Assembly: GCF_030812415.1 (NCBI RefSeq)
Contig: NZ_JAUSST010000008.1
Coordinates: 186,001 to 250,000 of the forward strand
Direction of reading: 5' to 3'
DNA from: Paenibacillus harenae
GTDB taxonomy: Bacteria; Bacillota; Bacilli; Paenibacillales; Paenibacillaceae
DNA: 64,000 bases
The notes beneath the pieces are model-generated. The model saw nothing but the letters and a program-made list of their open reading frames with translations. It made no database searches and had not been told where the DNA came from. The position numbers were made by a program, and so were the translations under genes. The stretch's first letter is position 1. The number at the start of each line of letters is the position of its first letter. Shown here piece after piece: positions 1 to 8,295 of this stretch.

Positions 1-117
1 TCAGAAGAGGATCTAGTAGCATGGCGTGAGCAGAGGCGACAAGGTACCGTTAAAGTAGAGTTGGATCATGAACAAGTGGATTTGGCGAAGGTTATGGGGA
101 TTCGTTTGAGGGAATGA
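1..117 (+). CDS. C-terminal fragment of an unrecognised protein
   Basis: Only the last 38 codons are in the window; the frame is open from base 1 to a TGA at 115-117. The residues are mostly charged (SEEDLVAWREQRRQG, then a stretch ending GIRLRE) and look like a helical tail. No family was recognised. No clear terminator follows: the roughly 200 bases up to the next gene have no T-run hairpin that I could see. Confidence 0.45.
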   Translation, partial: SEEDLVAWREQRRQGTVKVELDHEQVDLAKVMGIRLRE

Positions 118-324
118 AAATAATACTCCGACATGCATCCTATAATCTTGTTTTTTATATAAAATCCAAATATATAGCGTTTGATGTAGCAGACCTACAG
201 CACATAGGATTGGTCCATCAATTCCCATTATTACAAGGGAACCTAGATCTTCGAACGTCATCTAACTCTGCCAGGGGTTAGCAGTCCCATATTTATGCCA
301 TCAATCTAGGAGGTATCAACTTTT

Positions 325-1320
325 ATGGATGAAAAAGAAAATCGCGTTAAGGTAATGCTTAATAACTCAAATGAGAATCTTATTTATATTGATAAAAATG
401 ACTCCTTGTCTTGGGAACTAAATTCTTTAGATGATAGGGGGAATATGGTGTTAGCTGAATGTGTTAGATTAAAAGGAGTAATTGAATCTACTGTCGTGAG
501 ACAATATAAATTCTCAGCAAGTATGTTATTAGGTACCGTTTTTACTAAAGTCTTAATTCAAAAAACAAATGATATAAAATCCGAGTTCCGATATGTTGAA
601 AAGTCATTAAAAAAAATAAATAAAAAAATTGTGAAAACTATAGCATATGATCGAAATTATGAGATATATAGGACATACAAAAATGGGGTTGGATACTGGT
701 ATAGAGATATTCCCGATCTTCACAAACCAGCTGCCTCAGAGTTTAATACGCTTTTAAGTCTCTCAAATGCTTGTTTACCAAGAGGACAAAGAAAAGTTAT
801 TTATTCACAGCTTGCCTCTACCTTAGCGGCTTCATTCCAAAGAAACGACGATGAAGATGTACTAAATGGATTCGAAACGATTCGAACTTCCATAATTGCA
901 AGAGCAGAGTCAAGTATTCGTATTTCGTATTTTCTTTCCACGCTGTGTTTATATCTTTTATTAGTTGCAATTTCTTGTTATTTATTTTCTATGGATACTC
1001 TGTTATTTTGGATAATCGGTGGTTTGTCTGGGGTAACTGGTGCATTTGTCTCGACATTAAATAATGTTGAAAAATTATCTTTTGACATTTATTCTCCTGT
1101 ACGAAGTATAATACTTCAGGGATGCACGAGGCTCTTAGTTGGAATAATTTCTGGACTTTTTGTAATTATTGCATCAAAGTCTAATTTAATTCTCGGTGCT
1201 TTTGCTGAAAGCCCTTACTCATTAGCAGTCTTTTCATTTATTTCTGGTTTTAGTGAGCGTTTCCTACCGGATCTAATAAAAATGATTTCTACAACCAGTA
1301 CGATTAAAAGAGGAATGTAA
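325..1320 (+). CDS. AT-rich membrane protein of unknown function
   Basis: 331 residues, ATG start with a good AGGAGGT site about 11 bases upstream. The N-terminal 200 residues are soluble, lysine-rich and partly helical. Residues ~205-325 hold about four hydrophobic segments (YLLLVAISCYLF; FWIIGGLSGVTGAF; LLVGIISGLFVIIA; SLAVFSFISGFSERF). The final motif SGFSERFLPDL recurs, to my knowledge, at the end of various bacterial membrane proteins of unknown role, some of them in accessory or defence islands. The gene is clearly richer in A+T than its neighbours, which suggests horizontal acquisition. It stands alone, just upstream of a helicase remnant. No function is assigned. Confidence 0.75.
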   Translation: MDEKENRVKVMLNNSNENLIYIDKNDSLSWELNSLDDRGNMVLAECVRLKGVIESTVVRQYKFSASMLLGTVFTKVLIQKTNDIKSEFRYVEKSLKKINKKIVKTIAYDRNYEIYRTYKNGVGYWYRDIPDLHKPAASEFNTLLSLSNACLPRGQRKVIYSQLASTLAASFQRNDDEDVLNGFETIRTSIIARAESSIRISYFLSTLCLYLLLVAISCYLFSMDTLLFWIIGGLSGVTGAFVSTLNNVEKLSFDIYSPVRSIILQGCTRLLVGIISGLFVIIASKSNLILGAFAESPYSLAVFSFISGFSERFLPDLIKMISTTSTIKRGM

Positions 1321-1462
1321 TATAAATATAATTGCTTAGGGGTAACTGGTTTCTAACACAAATATGTAAGATGTCAAGCTTCCATAACGTCCTCTGCACT
1401 TTAACAGCGTAAAGTCCCATTTAATCCCTTCCAACAATCGGAGGTGTTCTTTGATTGGTTAA

Positions 1463-1885
1463 GCAATTAATAACCATGTTGTATTATATAAGCTAGACGT
1501 ATGCGAGGGCGTGAAATATTTTGAAGACAAGAAGACGGATATTTTCTTTATTACGCTGAATAAATCGGATAAGGATTTCTCGCCTTCGACGCTGTATGAG
1601 GACTATGCGATGAATGAACGTCTCTTTCATTGGCAGACGCAGAGCCGGATATCCGAGCAAACGAGCACGGCGCAACGATACATTAACCACAAAAAGACGG
1701 GCAATCGGATCGCGCTGTTCGTGAGGGAGTATAAAGAGGAAAACAACTACACCGCTTCTTTCGTTTTCTTAGGTGAGGCTGAGTATGTCAGGCACGAGGG
1801 AAGCAAGCCGATGAGCATCATTTGGCGTCTGAAGGAGGACATGCCTGCAGCGCTGGTGCCGGTGGCGAACAAAGTGATCGTATAG
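1463..1885 (+). pseudogene. Remnant of a DUF3427-containing helicase (C-terminal end only)
   Basis: The frame is open from 1463 to the TAG at 1885 but has no convincing start codon and ribosome site. From about 1502 the translation matches my recollection of the extreme C-terminus of DUF3427 proteins: large DEAD/DEAH helicases that carry this domain after the helicase core. Recognisable parts are GVKYFEDKKTDIFFITLNKS, then FSPSTLYEDYA, LFHWQTQSRISEQ and RYINHKKTG. The roughly 800 upstream residues expected in a full protein are missing; the DNA before it is non-coding and AT-rich. A GTG at 1511 could start a 124-residue product, but a truncated pseudogene is more likely. Confidence 0.7.
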
Positions 1886-1886
1886 G

Positions 1887-2282
1887 ATGTGGACGGAAAT
1901 GATTGAAGTGGCGGCTGCCATTATTGAGGATGAAGAGGGGCGAATACTAATTGCTCGTCGAGCAAAAGGGAAGTCGCAGGAGGGGATGTGGGAGTTTCCC
2001 GGCGGGAAGCTGGAGCAGGGCGAATCGCCCGAAGAATGCCTGCGGAGAGAGCTGATGGAGGAAATGGGCATCACGATCGAGCCTTATGCGTATTTTGGCG
2101 TTAACGAGCATGATTACGGGACGATAACGATTCGTCTCCTCGCTTACAAAGCGAAGCTCGTAAGCGGGGAGATCGTGCTGACGGATCATGATGACTATCG
2201 ATGGGTTAGGACGGAGGAGTTCGGGGAGTATACGTTTGCTCCGGCGGATGTTCCGTTTTTGAGGAACCTGATTTCAAGTTGA
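1887..2282 (+). CDS. MutT-type Nudix hydrolase
   Basis: 131 residues. The Nudix box is complete: G40-x5-E46-x7-R54-E55-x2-E58-E59-x-G61 (PGGKLEQGESPEE, then RRELMEEMGI), as expected for Mg-dependent cleavage of nucleoside diphosphate derivatives. Short length and overall layout fit the MutT/8-oxo-dGTP diphosphatase group, which cleans oxidised nucleotides from the pool. The first ATG at 1887 follows the helicase remnant's stop directly; an ATG at 1899 gives a more typical N-terminus (MIEVAAAIIE). The gene would originally have been co-transcribed with the helicase, whose loss leaves it as an orphan. The exact substrate cannot be read from sequence. Confidence 0.88.
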   Translation: MWTEMIEVAAAIIEDEEGRILIARRAKGKSQEGMWEFPGGKLEQGESPEECLRRELMEEMGITIEPYAYFGVNEHDYGTITIRLLAYKAKLVSGEIVLTDHDDYRWVRTEEFGEYTFAPADVPFLRNLISS

Positions 2283-2425
2283 GATCAAGGTTTATCGCCG
2301 TTTCTTCGCCCCTCCCCAATGAGATATTAATACCCCTCTCATAAGATATTTTTCCCCCTTTCCCCACCAAGGCCATCAGGTATGATGAAAGTGACATTGA
2401 CATCGATCGTGCGGAGGGATAGCCC

Positions 2426-4063
2426 ATGTACAAAGTAATCATTGTGGACGACGAATTGGTTGTCAGGGACGGACTTAAGCAAACGATCGAGTGGGAGGAG
2501 CACGGCTTCGCGCTGATCGGGGATTACGAGAATGGAAGAGACGCATGGGAAGCGATCGAAGCCTTCAAGCCGGATCTGGTTATCTCGGACATTAGCATGC
2601 CGCTTATGGACGGGCTGGAGCTGGCGGGAATGGTTTCGGCTAATTATCCGTATATCAAAATGATCATTCTGACCGGATACGATCAGTTCGAGTATGCACA
2701 GCAGGCGATCCGGCTCAAGGTGTCGGACTTCATTCTGAAGCCGATCACCGCGAAGGATATGAGAGCGCTGCTGGTCAAAGTCCGGCTGGAGATGGACGAG
2801 GAGACGAAGCGGCGCGAGGATCTCGGCCGGCTGCGCAGCCAGCTCCATCTGAGCTTGCCGCTGCTGCGGGAACGATTTTTGGAGCGGCTTGTCGTGCTTG
2901 GTCTTGGAAGGCAGGAGATCGAGGGGCAATTCGCGTTTTTTGGGTTGCCTGCGGTGACGCCTCCATTCATCGTTATGCTGGCGGACATCGACGACTTCGG
3001 CGAACGCGAGGCATGGATGGATGATGGCCACGACGCGGAGTTTTTTCGGTTTGCCGTTTATAACATTTTCGAAGAGGTCATCTCGACCCGTAGTAACGCG
3101 CTTCTGTTTCGCACGAGGGAAGAGCGGCTTGTCGTCATTCTGAACGGAGCCGAAGGAGAGGACGAGCTATACGTTGGGGCCTACGGGATGGCGGAGGAAG
3201 CAAGGCACCACATTGAGAGGTACCTGAAGTTCACCGTGACGATCGGCATTGGACGCGCCTGTTCGTCGCCGGAGCAGCTTCCGGTATCCTACAAGAGCGC
3301 CCAATCTGCTCTGGATTATCGATTTCAGCTTGGGAAGAACCGGATCCTCAGCATCAACGATCTGGAAGGAAGCCAAGGCTGGGCGATGCCGGCTGCCCTG
3401 TCCGGCGACTGGGATCGCAAGCTTTCCGCATCGGTCAAGACGGGCTCGGGAGAAGCGGCGTGCCGCCAAATCGAGTGCTTGATCGAGGAATTTAGACGCT
3501 CGCGAATGCCGATCGAGGCGGTATTTCTGCAGACGCAGAGAGTCGTACTGACGCTCATGAACGTCATGCAAGAGCTCGGTGCGCATGAGGCGGAGGATCT
3601 GAGGAAACGCCAGCTGTGGCTGACGGACATTTATCGCTTCAAAACGCTGGACGAGATCGAAGTCTGGCTGAAGGCGATCGCGAGCGAGTTGGCGGCGTCC
3701 GCACTGGACAACCGCAATCTGGTCGCCAGCAATCAGATTGCCAAAGCGACCGAATACATTGAAGAGCATTATGCCGAGGAGAAGCTGTCGCTTCAGCACC
3801 TGTGCCGGCACACCCTGATGAGCACGAGCTATTTCAGCCTTCTCTTCAAGCAATATACCGGAGAGACCTTCGTCGAATACTTGACCCGGGTACGGCTCGA
3901 GAGAGCGAAGGAGCTTCTCCTTGCCACCTCGCTCAAATTTTACGAGATCGCGTCGCAGGTAGGCTACGCGGATCCGAATTACTTCAGCATCCTGTTCAAG
4001 AAGCATACGGGCTCGTCTCCGCGGGATTTCCGGGAGAAGCAGGCAAAGGAGAGTCTCCGCTGA
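2426..4063 (+). CDS. YesN-type response regulator (REC plus AraC DNA-binding domain)
   Basis: 545 residues. Residues 1-120 are a receiver domain with phosphoacceptor D55 (DLVISDISMP), the acidic pair D8-D9, T83 and K105 (LKP). A helical middle region of the YesN type follows. Residues ~440-540 form an AraC/XylS double helix-turn-helix (LSLQHLCRHTLMSTSYFSLL; FYEIASQVGYADPNYFS). It is the cytoplasmic output of a carbohydrate-sensing two-component pair: the kinase gene starts one base after its stop (TGACATG). It probably activates the importer genes downstream from 8296. A good site (GGAGGGATAG) precedes the ATG. Confidence 0.93.
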   Translation: MYKVIIVDDELVVRDGLKQTIEWEEHGFALIGDYENGRDAWEAIEAFKPDLVISDISMPLMDGLELAGMVSANYPYIKMIILTGYDQFEYAQQAIRLKVSDFILKPITAKDMRALLVKVRLEMDEETKRREDLGRLRSQLHLSLPLLRERFLERLVVLGLGRQEIEGQFAFFGLPAVTPPFIVMLADIDDFGEREAWMDDGHDAEFFRFAVYNIFEEVISTRSNALLFRTREERLVVILNGAEGEDELYVGAYGMAEEARHHIERYLKFTVTIGIGRACSSPEQLPVSYKSAQSALDYRFQLGKNRILSINDLEGSQGWAMPAALSGDWDRKLSASVKTGSGEAACRQIECLIEEFRRSRMPIEAVFLQTQRVVLTLMNVMQELGAHEAEDLRKRQLWLTDIYRFKTLDEIEVWLKAIASELAASALDNRNLVASNQIAKATEYIEEHYAEEKLSLQHLCRHTLMSTSYFSLLFKQYTGETFVEYLTRVRLERAKELLLATSLKFYEIASQVGYADPNYFSILFKKHTGSSPRDFREKQAKESLR

Positions 4064-4064
4064 C

Positions 4065-5864
4065 ATGTTCCGAGAACGCAGGCCGTTATTCCCGCTTTTT
4101 CCTCTAAAGAGCATTCAATCGAGCATTGCCTTCGCTTTCTCCGTTCTGATCCTGCTGACGATCGCGGCGACGAGCTTGTTCGCGTATCGGCTCTCCGTCA
4201 ACGCCGTCGAGAGAAACTCGAAGGGCTATATTCAGGAAGTCATCAACCAGGTGAACACGAACATCCAGTCCTATGTCGATAACATGGAGAACATTTCCCT
4301 GCTCGCGATGACGAATAAGGACGTGAAATATTACATTTCCAGCAACAGCTTCATCGGGAACGAAGGACGCCGTCCTTATGAGAAGCGGATCTCGGACCTC
4401 TTCCAATCCATTCTCTACACCCGCAAAGATATTGCTTCCATTATGGTATTCGGCTACAACGGACGATTCGTCTCCGATCGCCGGATTACGACGCTGAACC
4501 CGAATGCGAAGGTGGAGGAGCAAGCCTGGTACGTTAACGCTCAGAGGGAAGGCGGCAAGTCGGTTATCTCCGAGCCCCATGTGCAGAACATCATTCAGAA
4601 CGAATATCGCTGGGTCGTTTCGCTGAGCCGGGAGCTGAAAAATTCGGACGGCATGACGGCTGACGGCATTTTTCTCGTCGATTTGAATTTAAGCGTCATT
4701 AACGATCTGCTCAGTCAAATCAACCTTGGCAAAAAAGGCTACGTATTCATTGTCGACGGCAGCGGCAATATCGTCTACCACCCGGAGCAGCAGCTCATTT
4801 ACAGCAATCTGCGCTCCGAGCAGATCGCCGAGGTTGTACGAGCGGGAAGCGGCACTACGTTTAAGGTGGAGGACGAAGAGGGCAAACGTTTCTATTCGGT
4901 CAAGGACACAAGCTTCGGGTGGAAAATCGTCGGGGTCGCCTATGCGGAAGACCTGATCGGCTACAAAAGCACGCTGATCAACTTTTTGTTCATCACGCTC
5001 GGCGGAGTGGCGGTCTCCCTCGTCATCTCCGTTCTGCTGTCGCGCCGGCTGTCGCGGCCGATTCGCAATCTGCAGCGGAACATGCGGAAGGTGGAAAAAG
5101 GCAACTTCGACGTGCAGGCCGAAGTGACGCAGATGAACGAGATCGGCCAGCTCGCGCGAACGTTCAACATGATGGTCGGGCAGATCAAGAACCTGATGCA
5201 GGAAATATTCGACACGCACGAGAACAAGCGCAAGAGCGAGCTTCAACTGCTGCAGGCGCAGATCAATCCCCATTTTCTGTATAATACGCTCGATTCGATT
5301 GTGTGGATGGCGGAGACGAAGAAGCATGAGGAGGTCGTTGAAATGACTTCCGCTCTCGCCAAGCTGTTCCGGGCGGGCATCACGAAGGAGCAGGAGCTTG
5401 TCCCGATTCGGATCGAGCTTGAGCATATTACCAATTACCTGCTCATTCAGAAGATGAGATATTCGAGCAAGCTCGACTATCGACTGGAGATTTCCGACTC
5501 GATTCTGGGCTGCAAGACGCTTAAGATTTTGCTTCAGCCCTTTGTGGAGAACGCGATTTATCACGGCATTCGCAATATGCCGGGCAGCGGAACGATCGTC
5601 ATTCGAGGAATGGAGACGCAAGACGGCATCGTGTTCGAGGTCGAGGACGACGGGCTTGGCATGACGGAGGAGCAGCTGGAGAAAATCTGGGAAGCGCCGG
5701 ACGGAGAGTGGAAAAACGGAGGGATCGGCATTCGAAACGTGAACGAAAGAATTCGGTTGTACTTCGGGCAAGCCTACGGAATCTCCATCCGAAGCGAGCT
5801 GGCAGAGGGGACCTGCGTGACCATTCGCATCCCTAAGATTGAGGGATCGGGAGGCATGGGCTGA
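4065..5864 (+). CDS. YesM-type membrane sensor histidine kinase
   Basis: 599 residues. Transmembrane helix at ~15-37, an extracellular Cache-like sensory region to ~305, second helix ~306-328, HAMP linker ~330-382, and a His-kinase domain with phospho-accepting H403 in QINPHFLYNTLDS. The ATP-binding domain shows N496 in QPFVENAIYHG, then DDGLGM and GGIGIRNVNERI. This is the LytS/YesM family, in which the histidine sits in a NPHFLYN motif. It pairs with the REC-AraC protein encoded just upstream. The genes that follow encode extracellular binding proteins, so its stimulus is likely a sugar or oligosaccharide, sensed directly or through a binding protein. Confidence 0.93.
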   Translation: MFRERRPLFPLFPLKSIQSSIAFAFSVLILLTIAATSLFAYRLSVNAVERNSKGYIQEVINQVNTNIQSYVDNMENISLLAMTNKDVKYYISSNSFIGNEGRRPYEKRISDLFQSILYTRKDIASIMVFGYNGRFVSDRRITTLNPNAKVEEQAWYVNAQREGGKSVISEPHVQNIIQNEYRWVVSLSRELKNSDGMTADGIFLVDLNLSVINDLLSQINLGKKGYVFIVDGSGNIVYHPEQQLIYSNLRSEQIAEVVRAGSGTTFKVEDEEGKRFYSVKDTSFGWKIVGVAYAEDLIGYKSTLINFLFITLGGVAVSLVISVLLSRRLSRPIRNLQRNMRKVEKGNFDVQAEVTQMNEIGQLARTFNMMVGQIKNLMQEIFDTHENKRKSELQLLQAQINPHFLYNTLDSIVWMAETKKHEEVVEMTSALAKLFRAGITKEQELVPIRIELEHITNYLLIQKMRYSSKLDYRLEISDSILGCKTLKILLQPFVENAIYHGIRNMPGSGTIVIRGMETQDGIVFEVEDDGLGMTEEQLEKIWEAPDGEWKNGGIGIRNVNERIRLYFGQAYGISIRSELAEGTCVTIRIPKIEGSGGMG

Positions 5865-6841
5865 TGCGGATTCAGAGGTTTACGGTGGGAATGGGATTGC
5901 TGGTTGCGGCGACCGCGCTATTCCTCGTTTTTTACTTCCAGCTCTATAGGGGAGGCTCGGCGAACGAGCCGAGGATCGCGGTTATGCTGAAATCCACCAA
6001 CGTGCGTTCGGACTTCTGGCAGACGGTTCGCGAGGGTGCGGTAGCGGGAGTCAAGGGGAGCGGTGCCCGGCTCGAGGTCATGGGCTCGCTGCAGGATACC
6101 GACGCGGCGGCCCAGGTTCGGCTGCTGGAGGACGTCCTCTTGCGGAAACCGGAAGCGCTCGTTGTCGCGCCGATCGAGGACGCCGGGGTGAGGAAAGTAC
6201 TTGCGCGAATCCGAGAAGCGGGCATCAAGCTGGTCGTGATGGATATGCCGACGGATCCGGATTTGGATGCGGTGACGTTATCCAGCAATTACGCGGAAGC
6301 GGGCCGGGAGGCTGGAGAGATCGCTGTTGCGGAAACTGCGGGAGCCCCGCGCGTGGCGGTACTGAGCGATTACGAGTCATCCAGCGTATCGGCAGAGAGA
6401 GTAAAGGGAATTCGCGAGGCGATCGATGCTAACGAGAACAGCTTCGTCGGAACCTTTTACAGCGAAAATGATGAGGATCGTGCCTATGTGCTGGCGACGA
6501 ATCTTCTTAGCTCCGAACCGGACATGAACGCGATCATCGCGCTGAGCGAGCCAGCGGCTCTGGGGGCGGCTAAAGCGGTGGAGGAAGCGGGCAAGCAGAA
6601 TGTGGTGAAGCTTATCGCCTTCGACAGCTCGCTCTACGAGATCAAGCTAATGGAGGAAGGCAGTCTGAGCGCCATGATCGTTCAGCGGCCTTTCAACATG
6701 GGGTATCTCGGGGTGCGCACGGCTCTGAAGTTAATCGACCGCAAGCCGGTTCCGAGGATGACGTATATCGATTCCATCGTCGTGACGAGAGACAACATGT
6801 ACTCTCCGGAAAACCAGAAGCTTCTGTTTCCATTCAGGTAG
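5864..6841 (+). CDS. Membrane-anchored type-1 periplasmic sugar-binding protein
   Basis: 325 residues; its ATG overlaps the kinase stop (TGATG), implying coupled translation. An N-terminal hydrophobic segment (~8-27, GLLVAATALFLVFYF) has no lipobox cysteine, so it is probably an uncleaved anchor. The rest fits the ribose/galactose-binding (LacI-like, Peripla_BP type 1) fold: IAVMLKSTNVRSDFWQ, PEALVVAPIED, KLVVMDMPTD, and MNAIIALSEPAALGAAKA. No permease or ATPase of the ribose type is nearby. I infer a sensory partner for the YesM kinase rather than a transport protein, as in the AraC/YesM loci where a binding protein feeds the kinase. Confidence 0.86.
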   Translation: MRIQRFTVGMGLLVAATALFLVFYFQLYRGGSANEPRIAVMLKSTNVRSDFWQTVREGAVAGVKGSGARLEVMGSLQDTDAAAQVRLLEDVLLRKPEALVVAPIEDAGVRKVLARIREAGIKLVVMDMPTDPDLDAVTLSSNYAEAGREAGEIAVAETAGAPRVAVLSDYESSSVSAERVKGIREAIDANENSFVGTFYSENDEDRAYVLATNLLSSEPDMNAIIALSEPAALGAAKAVEEAGKQNVVKLIAFDSSLYEIKLMEEGSLSAMIVQRPFNMGYLGVRTALKLIDRKPVPRMTYIDSIVVTRDNMYSPENQKLLFPFR

Positions 6842-6878
6842 CGAGTCGGATATACGGGATGAAGAGGGAGGGATAGGA

Positions 6879-8147
6879 ATGAAGCGGAGGAGTGCTCGCG
6901 CGTTATTGCTGGTATCTATACTGTCGGCAGCAACGCTGCTCGGGGCGTGCTCGGACAAGGAGTCGCAGGTTATCGTCACCGAGGAGGAGAAGCAATCGGT
7001 TATCCGTTTCGTTGCCGCGGAATACAGCACGGAGAGCAAACCGTTCCTGGAAAATATTGTACGACAGTTCGAGATTCAGAACCCGGAAATTATCGTTGAT
7101 CTTCAGGTGGCGAACTGGAACGTGCTGGATGGCATCTACACGTCGATGCTGAGCAAGAATAGCCCTCCCGATCTGCTCATCACGAACGTATACGCCCATT
7201 TCGCCCATGCGGGCAAGCTGAACGATCTGAACGAGATTATTTCTCCGGAGCTGAGGGCCAAGCTGTATCCGAATCTGATGCAGATGGATCGGATCGGGGA
7301 CAAGCAGTACGCGCTTCCGTATGTGGCATCGATTCGCAACTTGTACTATAACGAAGAGCTGTTCGAAGGGGCGGGAATCGGGGCGCCGCCGAAGACGTGG
7401 AGCGAGCTTATGGAGGACGCGCGCAAAATCAAAGAGACGAGCGCGGCTCATGGCTTCGGCGTGGATTTGACGGACGACGAGATTCAGGCTTACTTGTCTT
7501 ACTTCTTCTTCGGTTCCGGCGGCGGTTGGATCAAGAACGGCAAGTGGGCCATCAACTCTCCCGAGAATGTGCAGGGACTGACCTATCTAAAGGAGCTTTA
7601 CGGTCAAGGGCTGACCGATTCGGAGCCGACGGTTACGACCCGCGACGAGAAGCAACGAATCATGGGCGACGGCAAGCTCGGCATGATGATCTCCGGCAAC
7701 TACTTCGCGTCCGTCGTGACGCGCGAGTCGCCCGGCCTGCGCTGGGGAAGCGGTCCGCTCCCGGTCAGAGACGGGATGCCGCCGATTTCATTCGGGGTTC
7801 AGGATGTGCTGGTCTCCTTCCAGACCGACCATACGGACAAGACGGCACTCATGAAGTTTCTTGATTTTCTGTATGATGACAACAACTACGAGGATATGAT
7901 CGTCCGGGAAGGCTTTATCCCGGTTACGTCTACCGTCGGAGGCAAGCTATCCCGATCCGATTCGGCGATGAAGCGGTACTTGCAGGAGCTTGGCAAGGCT
8001 AACTTCTACCCGATCCAGGAGCCCGCCTGGCAAGCGGTTATGGATACAAGCCGCAAAATGGGCGATGCCGTCCTCTACGACAACCTGTCGCCGCAGGACG
8101 CGCTCGACCAGCTTCAGAAGTTCGCGGAGACCCGCAGCGGGCAATAG
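6879..8147 (+). CDS. Extracellular solute-binding lipoprotein (family 1, sugar)
   Basis: 422 residues. Signal peptide with lipobox LLGAC, cysteine at ~24. The body is a family-1 extracellular solute-binding protein (MalE/UgpB type): FENIVRQF-type start, AALPY-like segment (KQYALPYVASIRNLYYNEEL), and PKTWSELMEDARKIKE. It lies 37 bases after the previous gene in the two-component operon, and a second binding protein immediately follows. Having two binding proteins, only one of them next to permeases, suggests that this one is a sensor subunit or has a different specificity. The ribosome site is GGGAGGGATAG. Confidence 0.88.
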   Translation: MKRRSARALLLVSILSAATLLGACSDKESQVIVTEEEKQSVIRFVAAEYSTESKPFLENIVRQFEIQNPEIIVDLQVANWNVLDGIYTSMLSKNSPPDLLITNVYAHFAHAGKLNDLNEIISPELRAKLYPNLMQMDRIGDKQYALPYVASIRNLYYNEELFEGAGIGAPPKTWSELMEDARKIKETSAAHGFGVDLTDDEIQAYLSYFFFGSGGGWIKNGKWAINSPENVQGLTYLKELYGQGLTDSEPTVTTRDEKQRIMGDGKLGMMISGNYFASVVTRESPGLRWGSGPLPVRDGMPPISFGVQDVLVSFQTDHTDKTALMKFLDFLYDDNNYEDMIVREGFIPVTSTVGGKLSRSDSAMKRYLQELGKANFYPIQEPAWQAVMDTSRKMGDAVLYDNLSPQDALDQLQKFAETRSGQ

Positions 8148-8224
8148 CGGGCAGAGCGGCGTTCAGCCGCACAATAAGAAAATACTAGAGATTATTTGGA
8201 AGATATTCGATAGAGACGCGAAGC

Positions 8225-8290
8225 CCTCCCCGATATGATGGTTACAGGCGCCGAAGATGGCGCAAACCAGCATATACGGGGAGGTTTTTT
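8225..8290 (+). promoter_or_regulatory. Leader hairpin that sequesters the Shine-Dalgarno of the next gene and ends in six T
   Basis: The arms CCTCCCCGATATG (8225-8237) and CATATACGGGGAGG (8271-8284) pair over 13 bp with one bulged A. Inside, GCGCC (8248-8252) pairs with GGCGC (8259-8263). A TTTTTT run follows at 8285-8290. The 3' arm is itself the ribosome site of the binding-protein gene starting at 8296. The structure therefore resembles both an intrinsic terminator and a site that hides the Shine-Dalgarno, placed between two-component genes and transporter genes. A regulatory role is inferred. Confidence 0.6.
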
Positions 8291-8295
8291 GCACT

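Noticed and set aside
3167..5771. Long open frames antisense to the response regulator and sensor kinase genes
   Set aside because: They mirror codon bias of strong sense-strand genes, lack ribosome sites and give low-complexity basic proteins.
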